Source of the DNA: AP-16 sp963755055
GTDB taxonomy: Bacteria; Pseudomonadota; Alphaproteobacteria; Rhizobiales; Xanthobacteraceae
Assembly: GCA_963755055.1 (NCBI GenBank)
Contig: CAVWIS010000018.1
Location: 186,001-250,000, forward strand
Direction of reading: 5' to 3'
Length of the DNA stretch: 64,000 nucleotides
The position numbers were made by a program, and so were the translations under genes. Below are positions 43,396 through 53,124 of this stretch, piece after piece (position 1 is the first letter of the stretch; each line of letters starts with the position of its first letter). A model generated the notes under the pieces. It made no database searches. It had not been told where the DNA came from and saw only the letters and a list, made by a program, of their open reading frames with translations.

Positions 43396-44454
43396 CTAAT
43401 CCGCCAGACCGGTTGCGCTCGCCCGATATCGGCTGAAGGCGAACCGCACGAGCACGCCGATGGCGGCGGCGAGCGGCACCGCCACCAGGAGGCCGACGAA
43501 GCCGAACAGATACCCGAAGGCGAACAACGAAAACATCACCCAGACCGGGTTCAAATGGACCCGGCGTCCGACCAGGCGGGGTGCCAGCACGTAGTCCGCA
43601 ACCATCTGGCCGACGAGGAAGATGCCGGCCACGGTCGCGATCAACGTCGGGGACGGTCCGAACTGGACGAGCACCATGCAGACGGAGACAACGAGACCGG
43701 TCAGGGCGCCGAGATAGGGGATGAACCCGAGCAGGCCGGCGCCGAGGCCGATCAGGAATCCGTGGTGCAGGCCGATCGACTTCAGCGCAACCGCATAGCA
43801 GACGGCGAGGATGAGGCAGATCGTGCCCTGGCCGCGCAGGAAGGCGCCGATCGTGTCGTCGATCTCGCGCGCAAGCGCCCGCGCGGTGTCGCGGTGCTCC
43901 GCCGGGATCCAATCCCGGATGGTCGTGACAATCCGGTTCCAGTCATAGACCAGATAGAAAGTGACGATCGGGGTGACCACCAGGAGCGAGAGGATCGATA
44001 TCAGCGCCCGGCCGCCGGACCACAACGAGCGCAGGGAATCGGTGAGCCAGCCGGCGCCGAGGCGCGAGATCTCGCTGCTCGACTGCTGGGCGAGGCCAAA
44101 ACCCTCGCCGACGATCCGGCGCAGCCACGGGCGCCCCGGGTCGGTGGCGAACTCGTGCAGGCGCTGGAGGTCGGCCGGGAATCTCTCGACAAAGGCGGCG
44201 ATCTCGGCGCCGATGAACGGCGCGGCCAGAACGACGACGGCGGCGACGGCGCCGATGAACAGGCCGATGATGGCGAGCGTCGCGGCGGCCCGGTTCATGC
44301 CGATCCGCTCGAGCCGGTTGACCGGCGCGTCGAGCAGATATGCGAGCACCATCCCGGCCACGAACGGCAGCAGGATTTCCCGCAGCAGCACCACGGCGGC
44401 GATGACCGCCGCCAGCATCGCAATCCAGAACATGAGCACGCGCGAAGGATTCAT
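43396..44454 (-). CDS. AI-2E family transporter (PerM/TqsA type)
   Basis: 352-residue inner-membrane protein with about eight TM helices: VLMFWIAMLAAVIAAVVLLREIL, AATLAIIGLFIGAVAAVVVLAAPFIG, LISILSLLVVTPIVTFYLVYDW, the paired C-terminal helices (GFIPYLGALTGLVVSVCMVLVQFG, IATVAGIFLVGQMVADYVLAPRLVG) and the signature PxLVGRRVHLNPVWVMFSLFAFG. Members move autoinducer-2, act as Na+/H+ antiporters or have no known substrate, so the substrate is open. GGGGCGG precedes the start at 44454. Convergent with the small secreted protein gene. Confidence 0.9.
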   Translation of the reverse strand: MNPSRVLMFWIAMLAAVIAAVVLLREILLPFVAGMVLAYLLDAPVNRLERIGMNRAAATLAIIGLFIGAVAAVVVLAAPFIGAEIAAFVERFPADLQRLHEFATDPGRPWLRRIVGEGFGLAQQSSSEISRLGAGWLTDSLRSLWSGGRALISILSLLVVTPIVTFYLVYDWNRIVTTIRDWIPAEHRDTARALAREIDDTIGAFLRGQGTICLILAVCYAVALKSIGLHHGFLIGLGAGLLGFIPYLGALTGLVVSVCMVLVQFGPSPTLIATVAGIFLVGQMVADYVLAPRLVGRRVHLNPVWVMFSLFAFGYLFGFVGLLVAVPLAAAIGVLVRFAFSRYRASATGLAD

Positions 44455-44548
44455 GAGCCGCCCCTGTGCGCGCCAACGCTGGACAATTCGAGGTTGACAA
44501 TCCCGGAGACTACGCCAGTTCCTTTTCCAACCCCTGAGACGGCACCTT

Positions 44549-44582
44549 GATGGGTTTCGCCTTCGGCTCTACCCATCCTACG
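44549..44582. repeat. Half copy of the GTAGGATGGG-family repeat
   Basis: TGATGGGTTTCGCCTTCGGC then TCTACCCATCCTACG, the right arm plus loop of the element seen whole at 7671-7757. Lies between the divergent AI-2E gene and the 3' end of arylsulfatase 5. Confidence 0.7.
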
Positions 44583-44719
44583 CGGCTACGCGACGCCCTT
44601 GCGGACGGTCCCAAAGAAGCCCCGGAAAAGGTTGAATCACTGTTGGGGTTCGAGGGGGAACTCAAGGACGGGCGGCCTGCACGCAGGTCGCCCGAAGATC
44701 TTCCAATGTCCGGGATTGC

Positions 44720-46333
<1,614 letters not shown>

Positions 46334-46479
46334 GCTGTGTGTTCCTGTTGACTGCCTGAAATGGGCCGGCAGCCGGCACCCCGCACTCGCGCCGTCCGTT
46401 TGCAAAGATGACGTTGGTCCGCCATTCGGAAAGTTGCCCTTCCGACGGACGATGAGGCTGGCTGAAGAAACGCTTCGCC

Positions 46480-46499
46480 CGCTATGCAAATTCGGCGGC
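46480..46499 (-). promoter_or_regulatory. TTTGCATAG box, copy G (upstream of arylsulfatase 5)
   Basis: Read on the minus strand: GCCGCCGAATTTGCATAGCG, 146 bases before the sulfatase start. Shares ~35 bases with copy H (continuing GGGC.AAGCGTTTC). Confidence 0.6.
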
Positions 46500-46808
46500 A
46501 GTCGGCGAATGTCGCCAAAAAGCACACGTGCCGTACCGTGGTACCTTTTTCTGGTACGGACTGCCGATGAGGACCTTATCGAACGATGTTTACCGAGTGC
46601 CGCGGCTCTGCACCAGTGCGGCGAATTTGAAGTTCCTCCCAACATTGCCGCACGCTCGTCGAGGAACTTCCATACCGGCCGTCAGCCGGCGGGCCGGCCA
46701 TCGCCTCCACCGGCCACCCGATCCTGGTCCGTCCCCGAGCGGCCGCAACAGGGCAGCGGACGACCCTCTTGGGACGCCCGCTTGACCGGTTACATCCGGA
46801 ACGGGGGG

Positions 46809-46991
46809 TCAGCACTGATACCTGGTCTGGCATTTATTCATGCACGCGGAGTTCAGTCCGCTCGACGGTGCGTTCCTGTCGCAATAGGCCTTGCATTTGG
46901 CGAGGCAGCTCCGCGTCGTTCTCGCTTGTGCGTCCAAACCGATGGAAAACATCAGTGCCGTCACCGCCGCGAGAGCCAGAAGCACTTTCAT
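46809..46991 (-). CDS. Small secreted twin-CX3C cysteine peptide (peptide B)
   Basis: 60 residues. The signal peptide MKVLLALAAVTALMFSIGLDAQA is almost that of peptide A. Six mature Cys at 29, 33, 37, 50, 54 and 60 have spacing identical to peptide A (x3, x3, x12, x3, x5), and the ends match (NKCQTRYQC), while the residues between the Cys differ. That pattern suggests selection on the disulfide framework. Upstream of arylsulfatase 5 on the same strand, as peptide A is of arylsulfatase 1. Start chosen for the signal peptide; ATG follows GGGGTGACGCG. Confidence 0.75.
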   Translation of the reverse strand: MKVLLALAAVTALMFSIGLDAQARTTRSCLAKCKAYCDRNAPSSGLNSACMNKCQTRYQC

Positions 46992-47103
46992 CGCGTCACC
47001 CCTGTGGTCTGTTGGATCTGGAATCGTCGACTGGCGCATGTTCTTGCCGGCGAACCAGTATCGCCCTCGCCGCAACATGCTGTAGGTGAGGAAACGCTTT
47101 GCC

Positions 47104-47123
47104 CGCTATGCAAATTCGGCCTC
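47104..47123 (-). promoter_or_regulatory. TTTGCATAG box, copy H (upstream of peptide B)
   Basis: Minus strand: GAGGCCGAATTTGCATAGCG, 112 bases before the peptide B start. Best match to the consensus together with G. Confidence 0.6.
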
Positions 47124-47380
47124 CATGGCGCCGTGATCCGGATCAAGGAGGGTTCGTATTTGCATGCCGACGCGCTGGAGCCTGTGCCGAGGACTCGATG
47201 CTTCGAGAATCCAGGCGGGGACATTGTAGGTTTTGACAAAAATGCGTTCGTCGATGCGATTCGATCCGGGCTTCGACGCATGCCGATCGATCGCCGTCCT
47301 ATGGGACGAGGTTCCCGGCGATCGTTGACATATGTTGTGGATCCGACACAAAGTTTATCCATAAAGGTCGGGGACTGAAC

Positions 47381-47650
47381 ATGGCTTGCCCGTGGAATGG
47401 GGCTCGTCATTTTTTCGAGCCGAAGTGGGACAGCACCTCGATGGCCGGACTGCAAATCCAGCGATTTTGCAAGCAGCTGGCAGGCAAATCGGACGACGTC
47501 AAACGGCAGACGCTACTTCGCCTGCTCGCCGACGAAGAAGCAGAATTGGCTGCATGCATCGAAGAGATCGTCCGGACGCAAAAAAGTGAACCGGCTCAGC
47601 AGATGACCGCGCCGAAGAGCAGGGAGAAGGGCCGAAGAGGGCAGGGCTAG
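47381..47650 (+). CDS. Small hypothetical protein
   Basis: 89 residues from ATG 47381, or 68 from ATG 47444 (MAGLQIQRFCKQLAGKSDDV). The latter part (KRQTLLRLLADEEAELAACIEEIVRTQ) is a two-helix segment that reads as the conserved core, so the shorter start is plausible. The C-terminus is basic and Gln/Lys-rich. No signal peptide. I recall similar short proteins in Bradyrhizobium genomes but no function. Convergent with the AraC gene at 47743. Confidence 0.55.
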   Translation: MACPWNGARHFFEPKWDSTSMAGLQIQRFCKQLAGKSDDVKRQTLLRLLADEEAELAACIEEIVRTQKSEPAQQMTAPKSREKGRRGQG

Positions 47651-47742
47651 ATCACTTGCCGCAGTCCCGCCAAGGCCTTGGGCGCATGATCGATCTCTCG
47701 AATTCGATCCGGTTTCGAAAGATCGCGCTCACTCGTGAATAT

Positions 47743-48711
47743 CTACCAGACGGCACATCGCGCAGGCTCCACCGGGGGCGCCAGCAGCGTGGTCGAAGGG
47801 CTCTCCCCGAAGACCGACCGATACACGCCGGCGAAGCGTCCGAGCTCGGAGAATCCGTAGCCTCGGGCGGTCCCCGCAACGGTCGCGACTGCGGGGTCGG
47901 CGCGTCGCAGTGCCGCCCGCACCAGGTTCAGTCGTCGCAGCCGCATATACCGGCTCGGGCTCATTCGCAGAAATTCGGCGCTGCACTGTCTCAGAGTTCG
48001 TTCCGGCACGCCGACGGATGCGCATATCTCGGAGGTGCGCAGCTGGCGGTCGAATTTGGCATCCAGAAGCTCCTCGAACCAATTCATGATCCTGGCATGC
48101 TGTGTGTTGATGACCGGACCGCAATGAGCAACGCCAACCATCAAGCAGTCGGCGAGCATCCGGGTCATCTTCTGCTCGAGAGCGCAAAGAACCCGGGGAT
48201 GCGCAATCTTCGCCGTTGTCTCCGCGAGGTGACAAGCCTTTGCGTGCAGGTGCCGAAGTCCCGCGACAGCAATCGCGGGCAGCCGAATGACCCGGGTCGC
48301 AGGCGTCGAGAGGACATCCAATCCACCCAGGGCCTTCACCCCCTGTCGGAGGTGCTCCGGAACGAACGATATGAAAGCCCAGCAGCTTGGCCCGCCGGTC
48401 CGCTGATGGATGCGCGCGCCTGCGTTCAGAAACACGATATCGCCGGATTGGAGCTCGACCCCACCCAACAGCGTAGGCGGATCGTCGCCTATCGGGAAAG
48501 CGACGCAGACCCGCGCGGGGCCCGCCGAGACGCAGGCGATGCGCGGCAAATTCTCGTCGCCGCGAAGAAGCAGCAGGCTCGGCAATTCCACCCACGTCAG
48601 GCGCGCCCTGAAATCCCCCCGGCAAGTGAGGACGAGGTGGATCGCTGCTCCGCGAAAACCAGCCTGGTAGTCGTCGGGGTCGGTGAAGATGGACGTGCCT
48701 GCTGCCCGCAT
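47743..48711 (-). CDS. AraC-family transcriptional regulator (paralogue 2)
   Basis: 322 residues from MRAAGTSIFTDPDDYQAGFR. The N-terminal sensor region (IHLVLTCRGDFRARLTWVELPSLLLLRGDENLPR) is homologous to the other two AraC proteins. HTH pair: TSEICASVGVPERTLRQCSAEFLRMSPSRYMRLRRL and VAGTARGYGFSELGRFAGVYRSVFGESPS. It is the most divergent of the three and lacks the common PPDDxxR tail. Copy I of the TTTGCATAG box lies 102 bases before its start, so it may regulate or be regulated by the set. Same strand as and downstream of paralogue 3. Confidence 0.87.
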   Translation of the reverse strand: MRAAGTSIFTDPDDYQAGFRGAAIHLVLTCRGDFRARLTWVELPSLLLLRGDENLPRIACVSAGPARVCVAFPIGDDPPTLLGGVELQSGDIVFLNAGARIHQRTGGPSCWAFISFVPEHLRQGVKALGGLDVLSTPATRVIRLPAIAVAGLRHLHAKACHLAETTAKIAHPRVLCALEQKMTRMLADCLMVGVAHCGPVINTQHARIMNWFEELLDAKFDRQLRTSEICASVGVPERTLRQCSAEFLRMSPSRYMRLRRLNLVRAALRRADPAVATVAGTARGYGFSELGRFAGVYRSVFGESPSTTLLAPPVEPARCAVW

Positions 48712-48813
48712 GCAAGACGCCTTGTTGGGCAGGCGGGCCAGCCGGAGGCAACCGAGCTCGGTAGAAGGCGCCTGCGCTTCGCGCCGGATCAGTGTCCGGG
48801 TTTTGCGCGGCGC

Positions 48814-48833
48814 GAGCTATGCAAATTCTTATG
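48814..48833 (-). promoter_or_regulatory. TTTGCATAG box, copy I (upstream of AraC paralogue 2)
   Basis: Minus strand: CATAAGAATTTGCATAGCTC, overlapping the stop codon of AraC paralogue 3 and 102 bases before the start of paralogue 2. Strong match to AATTTGCATAGC. Confidence 0.55.
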
Positions 48834-49821
48834 CCGACAATTGGAGCGGGCGATCTTCCGGGGCGGGCCGGTCGTCCGGCGGCCGGCGCAGCGCCAGAGA
48901 GGGCGACTCGCCAAACAGTCGTTTGTACTCGACCGAGAAGCGGCCGAGCTCCCAGAACCCGAACCGGGTGGCAATCTCCGTCACCGTCGTGGTCGACGGA
49001 TCGGCCCGGCGCAGCGCCCGGCGCGTCAGATGCATCCGGCGCAGCCAGAGATACCGGATCGGACCCATGCCCAGATGCTCCCGGCAACAGACCCGCAGCG
49101 TGCGCTCCGAGGCGCCCGTCGCCGCGCAGATCTCTGCCAGATATAGCGGCCGGTCGTGGGTCGCCGCGAGCAGTTCCTCGAACCGCTCCATGACGGTGGA
49201 ATGGTGATGTCTGCCCGAATGCGGCTGCATCGACGAGCCTCCGGTCAGGCATCCGATCATCGCATGAACGAGTGCCTGGTCCAGTGCCTTAGCCACCCCG
49301 GGATGGACCAGGATCTCAGGCACCGTTCTGGCGAGCTCGCCGGCAATGGCATGCAGCCTCAACAGTCGCGACATCAGCGCGGGATGCGGCCGGATCTTGC
49401 GGGTGTCCGGTGGCAAGGTCAGATCGCAGCCGGCGAGGATATGCCCGGCGTCGGCGAGAGATTCCGGCGTCAAGGACATGGACCCCCAGCTGATGGGTCC
49501 CGAGGTCCAGCTGTAAATCTTTGCATGCGAACGATAGAGAGCGAGCTCGCCGGCCGGCAGCTCCATGCCGCCGAGCTGTATCGGTACCTGTTTTGTGTCG
49601 GCGAGGAAGAAGATCGCACCGCGGTCATTGACGATCTCGGCGTGCCACACCCTGGGAAGGCTTTCGCTGCCGCGCTGCATCCAGAGCCGGGGAAGATCGA
49701 TTTGCGTCAGCTCGGCACGAAAGTCCCCTCGCGCGGTCACCGCCATCTCGACCGCTGCGCCGCGGATGGCAGCCCGGTAGCGATCGGCGTCGGCAAATGC
49801 GACGATTCTACTCGCGGGCAT
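48829..49821 (-). CDS. AraC-family transcriptional regulator (paralogue 3)
   Basis: 330 residues from MPASRIVAFADADRYRAAIRGA. GGGGAGGCGCGTA before the ATG fixes the start over the upstream Met. AraC_binding_2-like N-terminal domain (EMAVTARGDFRAELTQIDLPRLWMQRGSESLPR), then HTH motifs YLAEICAATGASERTLRVCC and VTEIATRFGFWELGRFSVEYKRLFGESPSLALRRPPDD. Closest to paralogue 1 (same length and same start and end). A perfect FNR/FixK palindrome lies about 90 bases upstream. Divergent from the sigma factor gene. Confidence 0.88.
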   Translation of the reverse strand: MPASRIVAFADADRYRAAIRGAAVEMAVTARGDFRAELTQIDLPRLWMQRGSESLPRVWHAEIVNDRGAIFFLADTKQVPIQLGGMELPAGELALYRSHAKIYSWTSGPISWGSMSLTPESLADAGHILAGCDLTLPPDTRKIRPHPALMSRLLRLHAIAGELARTVPEILVHPGVAKALDQALVHAMIGCLTGGSSMQPHSGRHHHSTVMERFEELLAATHDRPLYLAEICAATGASERTLRVCCREHLGMGPIRYLWLRRMHLTRRALRRADPSTTTVTEIATRFGFWELGRFSVEYKRLFGESPSLALRRPPDDRPAPEDRPLQLSA

Positions 49822-49904
49822 TACGCGCCTCCCCATAATCGGAAAGATAGCAAAACGATCCCACGTATCAAATGACATGAGGGTGAGGACGATGGATCGC
49901 ATAA

Positions 49905-49918
49905 TTGATTTATATCAA
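49905..49918. promoter_or_regulatory. FNR/FixK box TTGATTTATATCAA
   Basis: Perfect match to TTGAT-N4-ATCAA, identical to the middle box at 23615-23628. Lies in the divergent region between AraC paralogue 3 (start 49821) and the ECF sigma gene (start 50090) and could serve either. Confidence 0.65.
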
Positions 49919-50089
49919 GTTAAAATCTGTTTCGCCGCAATCATCTGCCCTTTCGAACTTCTTCCATCTTTTCTCCTCGTACCGGACCGAAGATCAGGGT
50001 CCGCCGCCATCAGGGCCGGGCATTTTGCGCAGAATCAATGCGAACCATTCAATTCGGCGTAGTGATCGAATCCGGGGGCTAACCGGGGG

Positions 50090-50749
50090 ATGGTCATGCA
50101 GGCACTCATCGCCGATGCCACTTTCTCCAGAGCAGGTGGCAAATCGCGGGGAATCACTCATTCACGGACTCTTTCGCGGGCGACGGTCCCGCCCGGGGCA
50201 ACCGCATCGGACGAAGCGCTCGTCGAGGCGGTGGCCGGCGGCGACAGCGCCGCCATGAAGATGCTCTACAAGCGCTATGCGATGCGGGTCTACCGCTTCG
50301 TGCGCGGCTTGACCGGCAACCCGACGCTGGCCGAGGACATCGCCAGCGACGTCTTTCTCGACGTCTGGCGGCACGCCGACGGGTTCAGGGGAAGATCGCA
50401 GGTCTCCACCTGGCTGCTGGCGATCGCCCGCAAGAAGGCGCTGTCGTCGTTCCGGCGCCGCGCCGACGAGCAGCTCGACGACGAAGAGGCGGCCGCCCTC
50501 GAGGATACGGCGGACGATGCGGAGATCCTGGTCTGCAACACCGAGCGCAGCGCGATCATCCGAAAATGCCTGGCGCACCTTCCGGACGCCCAGCGCGATG
50601 TGGTCGACCTGATCTATTATCGCGATAAACGCGTCGGGGAGGTCGCGCGGATCGTCGGGGCGCCGATAAGCACCGTCAAGACCCGCATGTTCTATGCGCG
50701 ACGGCGGATGGAGGGACTTCTCCAGGCCGCGGGGTTGAACAGCGCGTGA
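50090..50749 (+). CDS. ECF-family RNA polymerase sigma factor
   Basis: 219 residues. The first ~40 are poorly conserved, so a later start is possible. Sigma2 region: SDEALVEAVAGGDSAAMKMLYKRYAMRVYRFVRGL, AEDIASDVFLDVWRHADGF, FRGRSQVSTWLLAIARKKALSSFRRR. Sigma4 region: IIRKCLAHLPDAQRDVVDLIYYRDKRVGEVARIVGAPISTVKTRMFYARRRM. It directs RNA polymerase to a stress or envelope regulon. No anti-sigma gene is adjacent; the next gene is a DUF4239-like membrane protein 130 bases on. Confidence 0.9.
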   Translation: MVMQALIADATFSRAGGKSRGITHSRTLSRATVPPGATASDEALVEAVAGGDSAAMKMLYKRYAMRVYRFVRGLTGNPTLAEDIASDVFLDVWRHADGFRGRSQVSTWLLAIARKKALSSFRRRADEQLDDEEAAALEDTADDAEILVCNTERSAIIRKCLAHLPDAQRDVVDLIYYRDKRVGEVARIVGAPISTVKTRMFYARRRMEGLLQAAGLNSA

Positions 50750-50879
50750 GCGTGCGGTGCCCGTCTTCCGGTTTGCCCGAGGGCGTCGCCGGCTCCGAAT
50801 GGCGCCTTGCAGAGAGCCTGCGGCAATGGCCGTCCGATTACCCGCTGACCGACATAGTCCAAACGAGCGAGCCGTTCCT

Positions 50880-51635
50880 ATGAGCAACTTTGATAGTCCG
50901 CTTGTTGTGTTCGCGGTCGCTCTGGTCGTGCAATTGCTCGCGGCCTATGTCGGTGACTATCTCCGCAGGTGGCGTCCCCTGAAGCCCGAGGAGCAGCAGG
51001 ACTTCGACACGGTCCGAACCGCTGCGTTCACGCTCCTGGGTCTGATTATTGCTTTCAGTTTTTCGATGGCTGTCACGCGCTATGACCAGCGCAAGAATTA
51101 CGAGGAGGCGGAGGCCAATGCGATTGGCACCGAGTACGCGCGCGCCGATTTGTTGCCGGCTGATGACGCCAAAAACGTGCGGCGATTGCTGAACCAATAC
51201 GTCGACCAGCGTATCTCGTTTTATCTGACCCGCGATCAACGGCAGATCATGCAGATCAATGCCGATACCGCAAGGTTGCAGGCCGAGCTTTGGTCCGCCG
51301 TCTTGCGGGGAGCGACCACGCAACCGACGCCGGTCATGGCTCTTGCGGTTTCGGGCATGAATGACGTCCTGAACTCGCAAGGGTTCACTCAAGCAGCGTG
51401 GTGGAACCGCATACCAGTCGGAGCATGGGGGTTGATGGGCCTGATCGCGATCTTGTGCAATCTTCTGATGGGCTACGGCGAGCGTCATAAGAGTACGCTG
51501 GTCCTCCTCGTTTTGCCGCCGATCGTATCAATTTCCTTCTTTCTCATAGCCGATATTGACAGCCCCCGCGGAGGGGTCATTCATGTCGCCCCACAGAACC
51601 TGCTGGCGTTGTCGCAATCCATCGGGGCGCATTAG
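50880..51635 (+). CDS. DUF4239-like membrane protein
   Basis: 251 residues from MSNFDSPLVVFAVALVVQLL. Four TM helices: one at the N-terminus, FTLLGLIIAFSFSMAV near 60-75, a soluble helical domain (NYEEAEANAIGTEYARADLLP ... VRRLLNQYVDQRISFY), and a C-terminal pair (WGLMGLIAILCNLLMGYG, LLVLPPIVSISFFLIADIDSP). The pattern fits the bestrophin-like DUF4239 family, whose role is not established. On the same strand as the sigma gene, but whether it is co-transcribed is unclear. Confidence 0.75.
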   Translation: MSNFDSPLVVFAVALVVQLLAAYVGDYLRRWRPLKPEEQQDFDTVRTAAFTLLGLIIAFSFSMAVTRYDQRKNYEEAEANAIGTEYARADLLPADDAKNVRRLLNQYVDQRISFYLTRDQRQIMQINADTARLQAELWSAVLRGATTQPTPVMALAVSGMNDVLNSQGFTQAAWWNRIPVGAWGLMGLIAILCNLLMGYGERHKSTLVLLVLPPIVSISFFLIADIDSPRGGVIHVAPQNLLALSQSIGAH

Positions 51636-51659
51636 GTTGCACTCATTGGTGCGTCACGG

Positions 51660-52760
51660 CTACTTGGTGATCAGGCGGGTCGCGGCGGGGGGAGGCGCCT
51701 CCGCCGGCGAGACGACGAAGGTCAGCCAGACGTTCCAGCCGGACGGCCGATCATTTGCACCGAACTCCTTGTAGCCCTTGAGATTGACGTAGCCCTGAAG
51801 GCCCGAACCGAGCGGAAAGATGTAGCCGACCTGCGGGCCGACGCCGAACACCTGCGACTGGAAGCAGCCGACCCGGTCGCCGGAGCCGCTGTCGCACCCG
51901 ATCTCCTTGTAGGCATATCCGACGAGGCCCGCCAAGAACTGCTTGGTCAGGAACTGCGACGCGCCCCAGTCGAGGTGCAGGTCGACGCCGTTCTGGTATT
52001 GCGTCGACTGGTTGATCAGGTTGTAGGTGAGGCCGAGCACGGCGGAAAATTCATGCCCGGTCTGCGGATTGAAATAGGTGTAGCCGGCGCCGCCGTCGAT
52101 GGCGCCATGCCCGATACCCAGATTCGCCAGGCGGGTGGAGTCGTAGGCGCCGACCGGCACATCGCCGGTAATGTAGGTCATGTAGTTGTGGACGCCGTTG
52201 TTCCAGCGCAGCGAGAATTGCGGGATCACGTCGGTGAAGCCCCAGACCTGGTCGCTGATGCTGTCGGATCGCGAGAACGGGATGCCGCCGAACGGCGTTG
52301 TCAGTGTGCCCGACAGCGTGCCCGCCAGGGAGGCGTCCGAGCGGCCGTATCCTGCGATAAGGGCCACCGCCGCCTGGCCCCCAAGCACCGGCGTTGCGAA
52401 CACATAGCTCGGGATGACGAAGCCGAGATCGGCCTTGGCATTCAGGTTCGCATTCAGGTTCACCGAAAGGTTCGCCGGAATCCGGCCGATCTGGAATTCG
52501 CGCGCAAGGGCTACGTCGGCGCCCGCCGACACGGAGGTATGATAGTAGATGGTGGCCAGCGACCATCCGGGCTGCTGCGGGGCAGCCGCGAGGCTCCCGA
52601 AGAAACCGGGGATCCAGAAGCTCACGCCGCCTTCGTCCGCCAGCGCCAATTGGGGAAAAAGCATCGTCGCGGGCGCCAGCATGGCTGCCGCAAGGGCGTG
52701 TCTGCGGTGACGGTCGACGATTGGCCTACATTTCGCGACTACGGCCGATACCAGTTGCAC
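51660..52760 (-). CDS. Outer-membrane beta-barrel transporter (SphA / phenol meta-pathway type)
   Basis: About 366 residues from GTG 52760; GTG 52817 is an alternative. Signal peptide region HALAAAMLAPATMLFPQLALADEG. The mature protein opens GGVSFWIPGFFGSLAAAP and alternates aromatic/polar beta strands to the end (YKEFGANDRPSGWNVWLTFVVSP), as in the family of putative channels annotated with phenol meta-degradation clusters. Two Cys (IGCDSGSGDRVGCF) may clamp an extracellular loop. Box J is 94 bases before the GTG chosen here. Divergent from the HAD phosphatase gene, which has its own box K, so porin and phosphatase may be co-induced. Confidence 0.78.
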   Translation of the reverse strand: MQLVSAVVAKCRPIVDRHRRHALAAAMLAPATMLFPQLALADEGGVSFWIPGFFGSLAAAPQQPGWSLATIYYHTSVSAGADVALAREFQIGRIPANLSVNLNANLNAKADLGFVIPSYVFATPVLGGQAAVALIAGYGRSDASLAGTLSGTLTTPFGGIPFSRSDSISDQVWGFTDVIPQFSLRWNNGVHNYMTYITGDVPVGAYDSTRLANLGIGHGAIDGGAGYTYFNPQTGHEFSAVLGLTYNLINQSTQYQNGVDLHLDWGASQFLTKQFLAGLVGYAYKEIGCDSGSGDRVGCFQSQVFGVGPQVGYIFPLGSGLQGYVNLKGYKEFGANDRPSGWNVWLTFVVSPAEAPPPAATRLITK

Positions 52761-52854
52761 AGAGTCTTTCCCGCATCGCTGCCTCCACGCGTCCAATCTG
52801 GTGCGTCGCCACTGCACGACGTTCCCGTGGAAATAAGCAAATCGAATTGGGCAG

Positions 52855-52874
52855 CTTACTATGCAAAATCCGAC
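52855..52874 (-). promoter_or_regulatory. TTTGCATAG box, copy J (upstream of the porin-like gene)
   Basis: Minus strand: GTCGGATTTTGCATAGTAAG, 94 bases before GTG 52760. Points towards the porin-like gene, opposite to copy K. Confidence 0.55.
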
Positions 52875-52980
52875 GGGATTCAGACTGATGACAGAATTTG
52901 AAATGTTGTGGCAGGAAAGGCACAGCGCGAGCCGGCCTTGCAGAAATCATTCGAGGTCCTTTTCGCCTGAGCTGCCGTCT

Positions 52981-53000
52981 GCCGAATCTGCATAGCGCCC
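52981..53000 (+). promoter_or_regulatory. TTTGCATAG box, copy K (upstream of HAD phosphatase)
   Basis: TGCCGAATCTGCATAGCGCC, 124 bases before ATG 53125. Near-full match with one change (ATCTGC). Confidence 0.55.
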
Positions 53001-53124
53001 GAGACGATCGTCGGTCCAACCTCACGCCTGCAGGAATCGCGTGCCGAGGCGCGCAGCGGGATGGCCACCGGAAGCGGGTTGCCGGCCCGTTTTTTTCCAA
53101 TCTCGTTGATGAGAGCAAAGCGAT

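Noticed and set aside
46480..47123. Reading the TTTGCATAG boxes as sigma-54 (-24/-12) promoters because of TTTGCA
   Set aside because: The GG that should lie about 10 bases before the GC is not conserved among the eleven copies, and the conserved part extends downstream into ATAGCGC instead.
47154..47170. A twelfth box, TATTTGCATGCCG, upstream of 47381
   Set aside because: Lacks the ATAG core and the left GCCG arm; likely chance similarity.
50019..50036. GCATTTTGCGCAGAATC as another TTTGCATAG-type box in front of the ECF sigma gene
   Set aside because: Matches only TTTGC..AG; below the similarity of the listed copies.
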